Virus record (IMG/VR): IMGVR_UViG_3300008450_000135
Coordinates: 1 to 38,630 of that record
Direction: 5' to 3' (one strand)
DNA from: a virus
DNA: 38,630 nucleotides
Shown here one piece after another: positions 1 to 8,383 of the stretch. The translations under genes and the position numbers were made by a program. Each line of letters begins with the position of its first letter. Position 1 is the first letter of the stretch. The notes beneath the pieces are model-generated. The model saw only the letters and a program-made list of their open reading frames with translations. It searched no databases and had not been told where the DNA came from.

Positions 1-817
1 TACAGGTGCGTACACGGTGTCTCAATCAACATCCACACCACCAACAGGTTTTCAAAACTTTATGCGTGTCCAAAGAACCAATGGTTCCAGTAACACGGGA
101 ATACCACAAATTGCACAAAGCCTTGAAACAAGTTCTTCAATCCCGCTTCAAGGCAAACAAGTAACTGTTTCTTTTTGGGCAAGGGCTGGTGCTAATTACT
201 CAGCAGCAAGCAACACATTCAACTGGCGTATCTACGGTGGCACAGGAACAAACCAAAATGTTTTTTCCTATACAGGGCAAACGATTGTTGTTGATCAGTC
301 TGTAGTTCTAACGACATCATGGCAAAGATTTACATATACAACTTCGGCATTGGCTTCGTACAACGAGTATGCGTTGTTTTTCTTTTCTACCCCAACTGGT
401 ACTGCTGGTTCTAACGATTTTTTTGATATTACTGGTGTGCAGTTGGAGGACAATACGCAATCTACGTCGTTTGAACAACGACCATACGGTCTAGAACTAT
501 CCTTATGCCAAAGGTATTACACCAGTCTGACAGACCCAACAATGCGTGGCGTGTTTGGTGGTTCAACAAACATAAATCGCTTAGGAACAATTCTCCCTGT
601 AACAATGAGGATTGCGCCTGTTGTCTCTTTGTCTGGTTCAATTTCTATTTATGATGGGTCAACTACGGGCACCGTTACTTCACTCAGCGTTACTTATTCA
701 ACAGTTAATTCTATTGAAATGGACGCACCTGCGGCAACAGGTACTTTTACTGCTGGCAGACCAGTAATTGCTTATATCAATACAGGTGCAAAAATTAACT
801 GCGAGTCGGAGATGTAA
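1..817 (+). CDS. tail fibre, C-terminal part (5' end outside the window)
   Basis: The frame is open from base 2 to the TAA at 815-817, giving at least 271 residues with the N-terminus missing. The first residues read TGAYTV, like the exit from a Gly-X-Y collagen repeat. A beta-rich domain follows (WARAGANYSAASNTFNWRIY, then GVQLEDN and FEQRPYGLELSLCQRYY). The last motif is common at the end of carbohydrate-binding phage fibre and tailspike domains. The role is probably receptor binding at the tip of a fibre. The right end of the window carries an N-terminal collagen-like gene without a stop codon, so this is most likely the other half of the same gene. Internal GTG or ATG codons such as the GTG at 17 are unlikely to be true starts because the frame is open to the edge. 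Confidence 0.75.
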   Translation, partial: TGAYTVSQSTSTPPTGFQNFMRVQRTNGSSNTGIPQIAQSLETSSSIPLQGKQVTVSFWARAGANYSAASNTFNWRIYGGTGTNQNVFSYTGQTIVVDQSVVLTTSWQRFTYTTSALASYNEYALFFFSTPTGTAGSNDFFDITGVQLEDNTQSTSFEQRPYGLELSLCQRYYTSLTDPTMRGVFGGSTNINRLGTILPVTMRIAPVVSLSGSISIYDGSTTGTVTSLSVTYSTVNSIEMDAPAATGTFTAGRPVIAYINTGAKINCESEM

Positions 818-978
818 TGTGGTACAAAACAACAATTAATGGTGCGCCTGCTTTTATGTTTTTTGATGGTGAACATCGTGTTTGTTTCCCTGTTGGAGAA
901 AACCCGATGGGTTGGGGCGATAGGTATCTTGCGTGGGTTGCTGAAGGAAATATTGCCGAAGAACTTGTTTCGGAATAA
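817..978 (+). CDS. small hypothetical protein, 53 aa
   Basis: The ATG at 817 overlaps the stop of the fibre gene as TAATG, implying translational coupling. The product begins MWYKTTINGAPAFMFFDGEH and ends in an acidic tail (AEGNIAEELVSE). It has no membrane segment and no motif that I recognise. Its place between the fibre and a glycosyltransferase suggests a small tail accessory or chaperone role, but that is inference. The reading frame, clean overlap and tight spacing to the next gene (21 nt) support it being real. Confidence 0.6.
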   Translation: MWYKTTINGAPAFMFFDGEHRVCFPVGENPMGWGDRYLAWVAEGNIAEELVSE

Positions 979-999
979 TATTTACCAGAAGGGAACATA

Positions 1000-2034
1000 A
1001 TGAAAATAGCGGTATATACCATCGCCAAAAATGAAGAACAGCACGTTGCACGATGGGCTGAGTCTTGTAAAGAAGCCGACTATCGGTTAATTCTTGACAC
1101 CGGCTCAACAGACAACACACGCCAAATAGCTGTGGAATCTGGTGTCACTTTAGAAACAGAAATATTTAATCCATGGCGATTTGACCATGCGCGCAATGTT
1201 GCGCTTTCCTGTCTTCCAGATGATATTGACTTGTGCATCTCGCTAGACATGGACGAGGTCTTACAGCCAGGTTGGCGTGAAGCTTTGGAGAAGCTAGATA
1301 TCAGCATCACACGGCCACGCTACAAATACGTATGGTCGTGGAATCCCGATGGTTCTGAAGGACTTACCTATGGTGGCGACAAAATCCATGCCCGATATGG
1401 ATACATTTGGAAACACCCGGTACATGAAGTATTGACTTCTCAAGTGCCTGAGACACAAAAATGGTGTGACTTGCAAATTCATCATCATCCTGACCCAACA
1501 AAGTCTCGAGCGCAGTACCTGCCGCTACTTGAACTGGCCGTAGAGGAAGACCCCCGTGATGATCGCAACCAGTTCTATCTAGCGCGTGAATATTATTTCA
1601 GCGGTCGATTGGACGATGCAGTTAACCATTTTCTTGAACATCTCAAACTATCCCGATGGGGAGCTGAACGGTCAGCTTCTTTGCGGTATTTAGCCAAGAT
1701 TGAACATTGGAAAGCAGAAGAGCATCTAGTGCGGGCGTGTGCAGAAGCACCGGGACGCAGAGAACCTTGGCTTGAATTAGCAAACCACTATCACAAACTG
1801 TCAATGTGGCAGTCATGCCGTAACGCCTGCTTCAACGCTTTAGCCGTAGAAGAAAAACCTCTCGACTATCTTTGCGAAGATTGGGCTTGGGGTGAACTGG
1901 CCTATGACCTGATGGCATTGTCATCCCACAAGCTTGGCCTTCGGGCAGAAGCGGAGAAGTACGGACTGCTTGCTTTGGAGATGAAACCCAATGACGAGAG
2001 GCTTCAAAACAACATGGAGTTCTATCGTCTATGA
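1000..2034 (+). CDS. GT2-type glycosyltransferase with C-terminal TPR-like repeats
   Basis: A 344-residue protein. The N-terminus shows a GT-A family 2 fold: MKIAVYTIAKNEEQHVARW, then LILDTGSTDNT at about residues 29-39, and a DxD-like SLDMDEVL near residues 85-92 that would bind the metal and nucleotide-sugar. A histidine-rich stretch IHHHPDP follows. The second half is helical, with TPR-like units (FYLAREYYFSGRLDDAVNHF, EPWLELANHYHKL, LGLRAEAEKYGLLALEMKPN). This GT2-plus-TPR architecture occurs in bacterial and phage glycosyltransferases. An AGAAGGGA ribosome site precedes the ATG. Its neighbours are tail genes, so glycosylation of a virion protein is the simplest idea; modification of host surface sugars is an alternative. 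Confidence 0.85.
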   Translation: MKIAVYTIAKNEEQHVARWAESCKEADYRLILDTGSTDNTRQIAVESGVTLETEIFNPWRFDHARNVALSCLPDDIDLCISLDMDEVLQPGWREALEKLDISITRPRYKYVWSWNPDGSEGLTYGGDKIHARYGYIWKHPVHEVLTSQVPETQKWCDLQIHHHPDPTKSRAQYLPLLELAVEEDPRDDRNQFYLAREYYFSGRLDDAVNHFLEHLKLSRWGAERSASLRYLAKIEHWKAEEHLVRACAEAPGRREPWLELANHYHKLSMWQSCRNACFNALAVEEKPLDYLCEDWAWGELAYDLMALSSHKLGLRAEAEKYGLLALEMKPNDERLQNNMEFYRL

Positions 2035-2041
2035 TTGCGTC

Positions 2042-2929
2042 ATGTCAACAGTTGCCCATCTCATCAATAGGACTCAACGCCAACTCCTATCAGGAGTAGT
2101 AGAAGAACGCAACAAAATATCTGCTGCTTTGACCGCTACCGCAACAAGTGTGGTTTTTTCCTATGACATCCGTGGCATCCAGCCTGGGGCAATTGTCGAG
2201 ATTGACTCAGAGCTGATGTACGTGTGGGAAGTTGTTTCCGGCACAAAGACAGCGACGGTAGAGCGTGGTTTCAACGGGACAACAGCTGCGGCCCACACGG
2301 TTGGTTCCATCTGCACCGTTGACCCTCGTTTCCCGCGGAACCAAATCCTTGAAGCTTTCAACGATGATCTTGCCGATCTTTCTGCTCCGATGAACGGCCT
2401 GTACCGGGTGAGAAGCCTTGACTTGAACTACAACGGCAGCGACACCATGATTAACCTGCCATCAATCGGCGATGTCATTGAACTGCTTGATGTCCGTCTT
2501 CGTTATTTGTCAACTGATTATCCGATGATTCGAAAAGTTGGGATTGTTCGAAATCTGCCAACATCTGACTTTGGTTCAGGAACAGCTTTGAAGTTCAACG
2601 AACCTACCCGCTCTGGCAGTCTTCGTATCACCTACAAAGCACCATTCAACCGAATCCTTAAAGAAACAGATGATCTTCAAGTGAACACCGGTTTTCCTAT
2701 TTCGGCTGAAGACATTCTTATTTTGGGCGCACAGATTCGTTTGATGGCTCCGCGTGAGATTAAGCGCAACTTCACAGAGTCACAGGGAGATACCCGTCGT
2801 GCTGATGAAGTACCAGCTGGTGCAATTTCAAACAGCATTAACCAGTTGCAACGTCTTCGTCGTGACCGCATCGCTGCCGAAGCAACCAAACTTGACTCTC
2901 AGTATCCGCTGTATCTGAATCGAGACTGA
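2042..2929 (+). CDS. putative head-tail adaptor / short-tail protein
   Basis: The start at 2042 (MSTVAHLINRTQRQLLSG) is preferred because the longer frame would overlap the glycosyltransferase gene by more than 40 nt. The 295-residue product has an N-terminal beta module, VEIDSELMYVWEV then VERGFNGTTAAAHTVGS, which recurs in the collar-domain fibre at 4812. The C-terminus is helical and basic (NQLQRLRRDRIAAEATKLDS). Size, and position just before a 625-residue beta-rich protein, resemble the adaptor/nozzle pair of podoviruses. I see no diagnostic motif, so the role is inferred from order. It ends one base before the next ATG. Confidence 0.5.
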   Translation: MSTVAHLINRTQRQLLSGVVEERNKISAALTATATSVVFSYDIRGIQPGAIVEIDSELMYVWEVVSGTKTATVERGFNGTTAAAHTVGSICTVDPRFPRNQILEAFNDDLADLSAPMNGLYRVRSLDLNYNGSDTMINLPSIGDVIELLDVRLRYLSTDYPMIRKVGIVRNLPTSDFGSGTALKFNEPTRSGSLRITYKAPFNRILKETDDLQVNTGFPISAEDILILGAQIRLMAPREIKRNFTESQGDTRRADEVPAGAISNSINQLQRLRRDRIAAEATKLDSQYPLYLNRD

Positions 2930-2930
2930 T

Positions 2931-4808
2931 ATGTCAGACATCATTGACTTTCGGCGTGACAATCTCGCTGATGTTCCTGCGTTCTTTACTGGGGTTAGTG
3001 CTTCTTCTTTGGTCCCCGATGTTTTCCCGGTGGCTATTGATGGCCGTCCGTACATGATTGATCAGAAGTCAAAGCAGTTTGTGCGCGGTTTTGAACCTCG
3101 TATTCGTGATTCAGTTGACCAAGGTGTTGAGCCTGGTGAGGCAACTATTAACCCTCAGGGTTTGTGGCGACGCAATCAGACTTCTTGGCATTCTGGTGCT
3201 GGCCAGGTTTATGGCGATGTTGATTCAGCTCCATACCGTTTCTACAAGTCAAAGGGTGTTAACCCTTGGTCTAAGGGCCAACTTTCTTTGTTGAATGCAA
3301 CGAAACGTTCTTTGGAAAGTGCCAATACAAATCTTTTTACTTGTGTTGTTGAGACAGGTGGAACGCAGTATTTGTATGTAGCTGATGGTGCAGTAGTTAA
3401 GTTTTCGAGTAACCCGTTTGATGCCACGCCAACATGGACTTCCATTACTACGGCCACATCTGGCACATTGCCGACAACAGCTATTTCTGGTTTAGAAAGC
3501 AACGGTCAGAATGTTTATATTGCGTGGACAAGCAACGACGTTTGGTACACAACACCAGGTTCTACATCTGCCACATTCTTTTATCCGACATCTGGTACAA
3601 AAGACCAAACTTATTCTTCTTTTGGTTACGCAAAGAACCGTGGGTTTGCGGCTGTTAATCAAGACCTTTACCAAATAGGTCTTGGTTCAGGTTCACACAG
3701 CATTTTCTTTGACAACCCTGATACAACATTCCGTTGGGTTGGTTCAGCACCAGGACAAAACGCTGTATATGCAGCAGGCTACTCAGGCACACATAGCATC
3801 ATATACAAAATCACCATCAAGGCAGATGGAACACTTGATGTCCCAGTAGCTGCTTTAGAACTCCCTGTTGGTGAAGTTGTTTCAGCTATCCACGGCTACC
3901 TCGGGTTTATCCTTATTGGTACAAACAAAGGTGTTCGTTTCTGTTCAACAGATAATGATTCAAACCTTGTTGCCGGATCAAACATTCCTACATCAGGAAA
4001 AGTAAACGACTTCACTTCTGAAGGTCGATTTGTTTGGTTCGCATACACAAACTACGACGGTGTTTCAAGCGGTCTTGGCCGTCTTGACTTGTCTGTATTT
4101 ACTTCTCCTAACACGCCAGCTTGGGCTACTGACTTGATGTACACATCCACGGCAAGCGTCCAATCCTGCACAACAGTCAACTCAAAGCGCGTGTTCACAA
4201 TTAGCGGTGTCGGTGTCATAGTTGAAGATGAAAACACCAAGGTTGAATCCGGGAATATTGAAACCGGGAAATTCCGCTGGGGCATCATGGACCCTAAGTT
4301 CGTGGTGAAGGTTGATGCCCGCACAACACCATTGGTTGGGTCAATCACTTTCAGCACATCTATTGACGACAACGCATATGTAGAAAACGGAACTTCTTCT
4401 ACTGCATTAAAAACCCAACACACGTTTGATGGGTCAGAATCCAAAATGATTGAAGCCGCTTTTAAGGTTGTTCTGACGCGTGATGCTTCCAATGGTTTAA
4501 GCCCCACCTTGACTCGTATAACAGCCCGTGCGTATGCCACCCCGACACGAAGCGAATACTTCAAAGTCCCTGTGTTACTCCACCGCCGGATTGATATGTG
4601 GGGCCGTACTTATTACTTTGATGTTTTGGCTGAACGAGCAGAACTGCGCGAGCTGGTACATAATCCTCGAGTTGTCAAATACCAAGAAGGCAATGAAACT
4701 ATTTCTGTGATTATTGAGGACATGGAATGGCAGGCCGAAGATGCCCATGATCGTGAATGGGAATGGGATGGGACTGCTATTATCACAATGCGATCCATTG
4801 AGGAGTAA
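2931..4808 (+). CDS. large beta-rich tail protein (candidate tail nozzle)
   Basis: A 625-residue protein with no signal peptide or membrane segment. The N-terminal region contains PVAIDGRPYMID and GLWRRNQTSWHSGAGQ. The middle is a series of beta-propeller-like repeats with periodic W/Y and Gly-Asn turns (TCVVETGGTQYLYVADGAVV, LESNGQNVYIAWTSNDVWY, AVNQDLYQIGLGSG, IHGYLGFILIGTNKGVRF). The C-terminal domain holds RIDMWGRTYYFDVLAER and an acidic end. Proteins with this N-terminus are found among minor tail proteins of actinophages (from memory). The gene follows the putative adaptor and precedes the collar fibre, so it may be the nozzle of a short tail. A minor tail protein of another tail type is possible. 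Confidence 0.6.
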   Translation: MSDIIDFRRDNLADVPAFFTGVSASSLVPDVFPVAIDGRPYMIDQKSKQFVRGFEPRIRDSVDQGVEPGEATINPQGLWRRNQTSWHSGAGQVYGDVDSAPYRFYKSKGVNPWSKGQLSLLNATKRSLESANTNLFTCVVETGGTQYLYVADGAVVKFSSNPFDATPTWTSITTATSGTLPTTAISGLESNGQNVYIAWTSNDVWYTTPGSTSATFFYPTSGTKDQTYSSFGYAKNRGFAAVNQDLYQIGLGSGSHSIFFDNPDTTFRWVGSAPGQNAVYAAGYSGTHSIIYKITIKADGTLDVPVAALELPVGEVVSAIHGYLGFILIGTNKGVRFCSTDNDSNLVAGSNIPTSGKVNDFTSEGRFVWFAYTNYDGVSSGLGRLDLSVFTSPNTPAWATDLMYTSTASVQSCTTVNSKRVFTISGVGVIVEDENTKVESGNIETGKFRWGIMDPKFVVKVDARTTPLVGSITFSTSIDDNAYVENGTSSTALKTQHTFDGSESKMIEAAFKVVLTRDASNGLSPTLTRITARAYATPTRSEYFKVPVLLHRRIDMWGRTYYFDVLAERAELRELVHNPRVVKYQEGNETISVIIEDMEWQAEDAHDREWEWDGTAIITMRSIEE

Positions 4809-4811
4809 ATA

Positions 4812-5885
4812 ATGCCTAAAACACGTAGACAGTTTGCAGGTGGAGCTGTAGCTTCAACTCTGACCGGTTCTGTGGCCGCTGCTGGTGTTACAACTTTTGG
4901 TATTGCCGCTTCTACGAACTGGTCTACTTCTACGACTATTCCGTTTTATGTGGTTGTTTCGCCTCAGACATCCTCTGAAGAAAAGATGCTCGTTACCCTT
5001 TCAAGCAATACCTTGACGATTGTTTCACGGGGTGTTGACGGAACCTCTGCAGCATCTCATGCGTCTGGTGCAAGCATCTATCCGGTGTTCACAGCCACAG
5101 ATGCAAATGAGGCAAATGAACTGACTGCTAAGTACGCAAACCGCGGTTCAATTGTTTATCAAGGTGCATCTACTTTTGAAGAACTCGCCAAGGGAACCCA
5201 AGGCCATCCTCTTATCATCGGTGCTAATGATCCAGCGTGGGGCCAAGTCGGCACAGTCGGAATCGCTGACGACGCAATAACTTCAGCAAAGATTGCAACT
5301 GGTGCTGTCGGGTCAGATGAATTGGCATCAACAAGCGTGACCCTTGCAAAGTTGGCTACGGCTGTTGCTAATGCTCTTGTCCCTGTCGGGACTATTGCTA
5401 TGTACGGTGGCGCGTCTGCCCCTACTGGCTGGCTTTTGTGCGATGGCACAGCCACCACCGGCTATACCGCTTTGGCTGCAATTGTGGGTGGCACAACCCC
5501 TGACTTGCGTGGTCGTTTTGCTTTGGGTGACAATGCTTCTTTGACCTTGCTGGCTACAGGTGGTTCAACGACCATCGGCATTAACAACCTGCCGAGCCAC
5601 AGCCATGCCAATACCGCTAGTGCATCAACATCGGTATCTGTCTCTGACCCTGGACATGCCCATACAATCAACGGTCAGGAATCGCTTTCGGGCTTGGATT
5701 ATGTAGCACAGATTCTTCAAGGTGGAGCAGGCGGTCCTACATATACCGAATCAACAGCATCAAACACCACAGGTATTTCAGCCACAGCGTCAACTTCTGT
5801 AACCATGTCTAACGCCAACACAGGCGGTGCAGAGGCTTATTTCCAGCCTCATGTGGTTGTCAACTACATCATCAAGCACGACTAA
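4812..5885 (+). CDS. tail fibre with phage collar domain
   Basis: A 357-residue protein. AGGAG inside the end of the previous gene precedes the ATG. Residues about 1-110 form a beta module with SSNTLTIVSRGVDGTSAASH, the same RG-x-x-GT-x-A-x-H pattern as in the protein at 2042. A stalk-like segment follows (GIADDAITSAKIATGAVGSD, an AKIA/DELA repeat typical of fibre shafts). A collar domain runs from about residue 192: VPVGTIAMYGGASAPTGWLL, then CDG and TPDLRGRFALGD. The gene ends with a His-rich loop region (NNLPSHSHANT, DPGHAHTING) and EAYFQPHVVVNYIIKHD, both typical of collar-domain fibres. The N-terminal RRQFAGGAVAS resembles a Tat signal but is almost certainly coincidental in a virion protein. 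Confidence 0.88.
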   Translation: MPKTRRQFAGGAVASTLTGSVAAAGVTTFGIAASTNWSTSTTIPFYVVVSPQTSSEEKMLVTLSSNTLTIVSRGVDGTSAASHASGASIYPVFTATDANEANELTAKYANRGSIVYQGASTFEELAKGTQGHPLIIGANDPAWGQVGTVGIADDAITSAKIATGAVGSDELASTSVTLAKLATAVANALVPVGTIAMYGGASAPTGWLLCDGTATTGYTALAAIVGGTTPDLRGRFALGDNASLTLLATGGSTTIGINNLPSHSHANTASASTSVSVSDPGHAHTINGQESLSGLDYVAQILQGGAGGPTYTESTASNTTGISATASTSVTMSNANTGGAEAYFQPHVVVNYIIKHD

Positions 5886-5929
5886 CCTGCTAACCTCTAG
5901 CCGTTGAAGGGCCTACCAAGGAGCTTCAA

Positions 5930-6190
5930 ATGTTGTCACTCAAGATTGCGAAAGACGTAGCAAGTCGTATCGTTGCTCTGTTCATCATGTCGAGCCTTAC
6001 AATCATCACCGGCTCAAGCATCATCAACTCGGTCGGCACAGGCGTAGCTATCCCGCTTTGGTACTCAGCAGCTCTTGGTGGATTCCACGCAATCGCAGAC
6101 GTTCTCGTCAACCTTGCCAAAGCATCTCTTGACGGCAAGCTCGAAGCACACGAAGTGGATGCAGCCTTCGGCGTGAAGCGTGACGCGTAA
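5930..6190 (+). CDS. holin-like membrane protein
   Basis: An 86-residue protein preceded by AAGGAG. Two hydrophobic segments are visible at about residues 12-33 (ASRIVALFIMSSLTIITGSS) and 38-58 (TGVAIPLWYSAALGGFHAIA), followed by an amphipathic tail ending in KRDA. Size, two-helix topology and position upstream of an M15 endolysin fit a phage holin. The last 11 nt overlap the GTG start of the PA14 protein gene. Function is inferred from topology and context; other small membrane genes nearby (7413, 8205) could be the true holin or an antiholin. Confidence 0.65.
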   Translation: MLSLKIAKDVASRIVALFIMSSLTIITGSSIINSVGTGVAIPLWYSAALGGFHAIADVLVNLAKASLDGKLEAHEVDAAFGVKRDA

Positions 6191-7400
6191 TCTCGGTCGC
6201 GCAACACTTTTCATCATAGGGGCAACAGTTCTGTTCCTCTCCGGAGGGGCAAAAGCCACGCCCGAACCAGGCATCAACGTCACCGTCTACAACAACCGTT
6301 GGTACAACGCTTCTCCACCTTTACCGGGGAATGACCGCATCGTGGGCCAGTTCGTAGGCGAAGACATCAACGACAACTTTGATCAGAACCCTTTGTTTTA
6401 TATGTACGAAGATTTCGTTGTTAAGTACGATGGTTTCATTACCGCACCATGTACTTGCCCGGTGGAGTTCATGGCCCAGGCTGATGACGGCACAAAGCTT
6501 TATTTGGATTCCGTTCTGATCACAAACGACTGGCGCGACAAAGGCGGCGGTGGATCAGTATCTCAACCTGTCCAGTTTGAAGAAGGCGTGTCTAAGCAAA
6601 TCACGCTGTGGTTCTACGAAAACGGCGGTGGAGCTTGGGTTCAACTGTGGTGGATGGTCCAAAACGAATGGGAAATCATCCCAGCATCAGCGTTTACCAC
6701 CCACGAATTGTTGCCCACAACAACGCCCCCACAAGCAACAACCACGGACCCACCTCAAACAACAACGACATCTACTGTTCCCATTCCTCAAACAACAACG
6801 ATTCCATCAACCTTGCCACCAACGACAACGGAACCGCCAACAACAACTTCAACTTCTACAACCACTTCAACAACTTCGACAACAACCATTCCCGAAACGA
6901 CGACAACGATTCCACCGTCCACCACCACAACCGTTCAAGAAATACCCACAACGACCACGACATCATCAACGACAACAACCACAACAACAATGCCAGTAAC
7001 AACAACGATTTCTCCTTCTACGACGACTACGACAACAATAGCTCCGCAGTTGGAGGAATTGCAGACGCTGATTGAAGACGGGCTAAATGACGAACAGGCC
7101 ACGGAACTAGCTACTGATTCAGCCGTACTAGAAGTGGCCACCGCCGAAGTCGCCGAAGAAATCTTTGCCGCCATTGACGAAGAAGCTTTGACCCCAGAAT
7201 CTGGTTTAGCCATTGTTGAAGCAGTCCAGTCAGCTAGCGAAGAAGTCCGGGAAGCTTTCGAGCAAGAAATTGACATCTTCGCTGGCAACACAGACACCTA
7301 TGTTCCAGTCGGATCATCCATCCCAGTATCCCAACGTCGCTCCCTCATTGCGATCACAACGGTGATGATGACCGCTCCTATCGTGACCCGCCGGAAATGA
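6180..7400 (+). CDS. secreted PA14-domain protein with Thr/Pro-rich stalk and C-terminal hydrophobic segment
   Basis: A 406-residue protein. The start is GTG at 6180, the only start upstream of the signal peptide, overlapping the holin gene. Residues 1-26 look like a signal peptide (ATLFIIGATVLFLSGGAKA). Residues about 27-175 match a PA14 fold: AQADDGTKLYLDSVLITNDW and a following GVSKQITLWFYENGGG. PA14 domains usually bind glycans. Residues about 176-290 are almost only Thr, Pro and Ser, a mucin-like stalk. The next 80 residues are acidic helix (EVATAEVAEEIFAAIDEE). The end has a hydrophobic run (SLIAITTVMMTAPIVT) and RRK, the layout of a membrane or cell-wall anchor but without LPXTG. It may be a surface protein shown by infected cells, or a virion decoration. 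Confidence 0.7.
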   Translation: MTRNLGRATLFIIGATVLFLSGGAKATPEPGINVTVYNNRWYNASPPLPGNDRIVGQFVGEDINDNFDQNPLFYMYEDFVVKYDGFITAPCTCPVEFMAQADDGTKLYLDSVLITNDWRDKGGGGSVSQPVQFEEGVSKQITLWFYENGGGAWVQLWWMVQNEWEIIPASAFTTHELLPTTTPPQATTTDPPQTTTTSTVPIPQTTTIPSTLPPTTTEPPTTTSTSTTTSTTSTTTIPETTTTIPPSTTTTVQEIPTTTTTSSTTTTTTTMPVTTTISPSTTTTTTIAPQLEELQTLIEDGLNDEQATELATDSAVLEVATAEVAEEIFAAIDEEALTPESGLAIVEAVQSASEEVREAFEQEIDIFAGNTDTYVPVGSSIPVSQRRSLIAITTVMMTAPIVTRRK

Positions 7401-7412
7401 TAAAGTCAGGCC

Positions 7413-7583
7413 ATGCGTAAGTACTTTTCTAACATGATGTCGCTGGTGCTATGGGCATCCGGTACAGGTCTTGTGCTTATTACGCTGTCGGGCGAAACCT
7501 TAAGAAAAGCAATGATTATTAGCTTCATTACGCTTGGTTTCAATGTTGCTGCAATTGTCCTTGGCGTAGAGGCCGAGGAATAG
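7413..7583 (+). CDS. small two-helix membrane protein, 56 aa
   Basis: The ATG lies 12 nt after the PA14 gene. The product begins MRKYFSNMMSLVLWASGTGL and contains two hydrophobic stretches (LVLWASGTGLVLITL and AMIISFITLGFNVAAIVLGV), then VEAEE. It is not similar to anything I can name. Its place between the holin-like gene and the endolysin suggests a second holin, antiholin or membrane anchor. It is immediately followed by a strong inverted repeat, so it is probably the last gene of its transcript. Confidence 0.6.
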   Translation: MRKYFSNMMSLVLWASGTGLVLITLSGETLRKAMIISFITLGFNVAAIVLGVEAEE

Positions 7584-7585
7584 CA

Positions 7586-7619
7586 AATGCCGACGGGGAA
7601 GGGACGACCCGCCGGCATT
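7586..7619 (+). terminator. hairpin after the small membrane gene
   Basis: Twelve-base arms, 7586-7597 (AATGCCGACGGG) and 7608-7619 (CCCGCCGGCATT), pair with one A-C mismatch around a 10-nt loop. There is no U-tract downstream, so it may be a weak or Rho-assisted terminator, or a 3'-end stabiliser. It separates the tail/holin transcript from the endolysin gene. Confidence 0.55.
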
Positions 7620-7649
7620 GCCGAAGGAATCATAGCAGTTAATTTCCTT

Positions 7650-7692
7650 GTAGTATCTTGACACTACGAAGGGCTGACTCTAGGAGAGATTC
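7650..7692 (+). promoter_or_regulatory. possible promoter/dyad before the endolysin gene
   Basis: The segment has TTGACA at 7658-7663 and an inverted repeat GTAGT (7650-7654) / ACTAC (7663-7667). TAGTAT at 7651-7656 could be a -10 box, which would place the dyad near the transcription start. CGAAGGG at 7668 and AGGAGAG at 7682-7688 follow; the latter is the ribosome site. If TTGACA were the -35 box, the -10 would fall on the ribosome site, so the exact promoter is uncertain. Confidence 0.35.
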
Positions 7693-8205
7693 ATGGCCCG
7701 CAAGTACACAGGCAACAGCGATGGTGTTTCGCGCACAGGCGCACGACCAGGTTTGGTGAAGCTGGTTCAGCTTTCTCAGAAGCGTTGGGGTTTTTCCAAC
7801 ATGGGCACGTTTTCCAATCGATCCATGAATAACCCGAAAGCAAAGAAGGGTGATCCTCGCTGGCTATCAGTCCATGCAACTGGTCGAGCTTGCGACTTGG
7901 GTTACAAGGATCGTGCCGATGCGGTGCAGGCGTGGGATTGGTTCCTTGAACACGCCGATGCTCTAGGCATTGAGGAGATTCACGACTATGCATTTGACAG
8001 CAATGTGAAAGACAATCAGTTGGGATGGGGCCGTGGGTATCGTTGCCAGCGTAAGCCTGGTCAGCCACTAGTCAAGATTTATGACGATCAAGATAATGCC
8101 GGTTCACGCGGAGGTCGCTGGCTGCACCTCGAACTTGCGCCTGCTCTTGCGGATGACGCTCACAAGTTCGAAGCTATCTGGCGTTCCCTTCCTAAGCCTG
8201 CATAA
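7693..8205 (+). CDS. endolysin, M15-type peptidase
   Basis: A 170-residue protein. The zinc-peptidase M15 signature S-x-H-x-x-G-x-A-x-D is present as SVHATGRACDLG at about residues 54-65, and GRWLHLEL near residue 143 supplies the third metal ligand. M15 enzymes cut peptide bridges of peptidoglycan (D-Ala-D-Ala or L-Ala-D-Glu type). There is no signal peptide, so export would depend on a holin, consistent with the nearby membrane genes. The length is that of a single catalytic domain without an obvious cell-wall-binding domain. A GGAGAG ribosome site precedes the ATG. The stop overlaps the next start as TAATG. Confidence 0.85.
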   Translation: MARKYTGNSDGVSRTGARPGLVKLVQLSQKRWGFSNMGTFSNRSMNNPKAKKGDPRWLSVHATGRACDLGYKDRADAVQAWDWFLEHADALGIEEIHDYAFDSNVKDNQLGWGRGYRCQRKPGQPLVKIYDDQDNAGSRGGRWLHLELAPALADDAHKFEAIWRSLPKPA

Positions 8206-8378
8206 TGGAAGCTGTAGTTGTCGCCGTTATTGCTGCTGTTGGCGGTGTTTTGGCGGCATTGGTGCAGGGGTTCCGCAAAGAGAACAGGGATGATCATGCA
8301 ATGGTCAGCCAAGCCCTGAATCGGATTGAAGTGAAGCTAGATAATCACATTGACGACCACCTCAAAGGCGACATTTAA
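8205..8378 (+). CDS. small membrane protein with basic/acidic tail, holin-like
   Basis: A 57-residue protein, coupled to the endolysin by TAATG. The N-terminus is one hydrophobic helix (MEAVVVAVIAAVGGVLAALV), followed by a charged stretch QGFRKENRDDHAMVSQALNR and IEVKLDNHIDDHLKGD. A single helix plus a short coiled-coil tail and a location right after the endolysin resemble the small holin-like proteins (DUF2746-like) of mycobacteriophages, from memory. It completes the lysis cassette; which of the three small membrane proteins is the true holin is unknown. Confidence 0.65.
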   Translation: MEAVVVAVIAAVGGVLAALVQGFRKENRDDHAMVSQALNRIEVKLDNHIDDHLKGDI

Positions 8379-8383
8379 GGTAG

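Noticed and set aside
4052-4564. Long minus-strand frame of 170 codons inside the large tail gene
   Set aside because: It is the mirror of a clear plus-strand gene, has no ribosome site and no recognisable motif. All other genes are on the plus strand.
4812-4900. Tat-like signal in the collar-domain fibre
   Set aside because: Twin Arg is followed by a beta-domain typical of virion proteins; no cleavage site and no need for export.
6550-7075. Gln/Arg-rich and Asn/Asp-rich frames in the PA14 gene
   Set aside because: They are alternative readings of the ACA/ACC Thr repeats; low complexity explains them.
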